From contig JAGQSE010000116.1 in NCBI GenBank assembly GCA_020439725.1, positions 1 through 5,934 on the forward strand: 5,934 nucleotides of DNA, in the 5' to 3' direction. A program made the position numbers and the translations under genes. Origin of the DNA: Acidobacteriota bacterium. Lineage in GTDB: Bacteria; Acidobacteriota; Thermoanaerobaculia; Multivoradales; JAHZIX01. A model generated the notes under the pieces. That model did not search any database, was not told where the DNA came from, and saw only the letters and a list, made by a program, of their open reading frames with translations. Positions 5,166 through 5,934 of the stretch are shown one piece after another (position 1 is the first letter of the stretch; every line of letters starts with the position of its first letter).

Positions 5166-5934
5166 ATGAGCGATCGCGAAGGACCGCGCCGGCCTCCCGG
5201 CAGCGGCCGGCGCGAGCTGGCCGACGAGCTGGCGCGCCTCGCGGCACGGCCCGAGGTGGCGCGGGCCCTGCGCCTGGCACAGATCCAGGGGCTGCTCGGT
5301 ACCCCGGCGGTGCCTCTTCGGGCCGCGACTCCGCACACCGAAGGACAGCCCCCGGCATCGGGCGAGCCTGCTGCCATCAGCATCTGGCGGCCACGGCGTG
5401 AGGGCGGAGAGATCGTCTTCGAGCGCCCCGAGCCGTTGCCGCTGGGGGATCACTACGCGGCCCGGCGGCGGTTCTCGGGACGTCCGGCAACGGGGGTGCG
5501 CCGTCTTTGCTTCCTCGGCGAGTCGGTGGCGGCCGGTTACCTCCTGGCGCCGGGGCTGACGCCGGCGCAGGTCCTCGAAGCGCACCTGGGGCACGCCTCG
5601 GACCGCCCCTGGGAGGTCATCGACCTGGCACGGACCAACGAGACCTTGCCCGGACTCGTCGAGACCCTGCGCAGCGTCGAGCAGCTCGCCCCCGAGATCA
5701 TCGTCGTCTTCGCCGGCAACAACTTCGGGCTCCTCGAAACCCCCGCGCTGTCTCCCTTTTCGCCGTCCGTCGAGGCACGGCAGGCCTACGCCCTGGCGCT
5801 CCGCGACGATGGCCTGGCCGGGCCGGTGAAGGAGGCGCGCCGCCGGCTCGGGCGCCTAATGGAGAACGCCCTCGCGGAGGTCGCGGCCCTCGCTGACGCG
5901 ATGGGCGCGCGGGTGGTGTGGATCGTTCCCGAGG
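5166..5934 (+). CDS. SGNH/GDSL-hydrolase-like protein, C-terminus cut by window edge
   Basis: The first 256 residues are present. Residues 1-45 are charged and helical (RRELADELARLAARPEVARAL), followed by an Ala/Pro-rich linker to about 70. The hydrolase-like core begins near 110: RRLCFLGESVAAGYLL (112-127) fits SGNH block I, with Ser120 as the likely nucleophile in a GES rather than GDS context. VIDLARTNETLPGLV (151-165) occupies the block II position without its usual glycine. IIVVFAGNNFG (178-188) fits block III, with Asn186 as probable oxyanion-hole residue. The Asp/His block V is beyond the window. Family members are esterases, lipases, acyltransferases and deacetylases. No signal peptide is seen, so a cytoplasmic role on a pathway intermediate is more likely than secretion. 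ATG 5166 was chosen because it has an adjacent GGGGCGG; an in-frame GTG at 5103 would add 21 residues but lacks a ribosome site. It follows the carbamoyltransferase gene in the same direction. The fold is a fairly safe call; catalysis is unproven. Confidence 0.75.
   Translation, partial: MSDREGPRRPPGSGRRELADELARLAARPEVARALRLAQIQGLLGTPAVPLRAATPHTEGQPPASGEPAAISIWRPRREGGEIVFERPEPLPLGDHYAARRRFSGRPATGVRRLCFLGESVAAGYLLAPGLTPAQVLEAHLGHASDRPWEVIDLARTNETLPGLVETLRSVEQLAPEIIVVFAGNNFGLLETPALSPFSPSVEARQAYALALRDDGLAGPVKEARRRLGRLMENALAEVAALADAMGARVVWIVPE

Noticed and set aside
3457..5169. Plus-strand 570-aa ORF overlapping the carbamoyltransferase in another frame
   Set aside because: Its translation is rich in Arg, Ser and Pro with no motif, typical of an out-of-frame reading of a high-GC gene. 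The frame from 3300 gives a complete conserved enzyme.
1..5934. CRISPR array, tRNA or rRNA gene, transposase or insertion-sequence ends
   Set aside because: Looked for on both strands. No regular spaced repeats, no cloverleaf-like sequence, no transposase motifs and no terminal inverted repeats were seen.

Overview
The window is uniformly GC-rich with G/C-dominated third codon positions and long antisense ORF shadows. This fits a high-GC bacterium such as a member of Acidobacteriota, Myxococcota or a related deep lineage; the sequence alone does not fix the phylum. Two divergent units are separated by about 500 bp of non-coding DNA.

Left, minus strand, positions 2162 to 1: a housekeeping ATP-dependent protease Lon (S16 family). 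It is complete at its N-terminus and cut by the window edge immediately after the catalytic serine motif. Apart from a 40-residue acidic, alanine-rich insertion just before the Walker A motif, its numbering matches E. coli Lon exactly at every motif checked.

Centre, 2163-2663: an intergenic region with no convincing gene. It holds a possible lon promoter on the minus strand and a TTGACT box with an adjacent dyad on the plus strand. It also holds a 12-bp direct repeat, a perfect 14-bp palindrome, a leader hairpin and a U-rich tract leading into a good ribosome-binding site.

Right, plus strand, 2664 to the end: the first three genes of what looks like a biosynthetic operon. They are (1) a free-standing peptidyl carrier protein of NRPS type with NRPS-like linkers on both sides of the carrier domain, (2) a full-length NodU/CmcH/TobZ-type O-carbamoyltransferase, and (3) the N-terminal part of an SGNH/GDSL-hydrolase-like protein with a GES nucleophile motif and a GNN block. 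The simplest reading, which is inference, is that a substrate is held on the carrier protein, carbamoylated by the second enzyme, and then transferred, trimmed or released with help from the hydrolase-like protein. No adenylation, condensation or ketosynthase domain is visible, so the assembly line, if any, lies to the right of the window. The lon gene probably marks the left boundary of the cluster.
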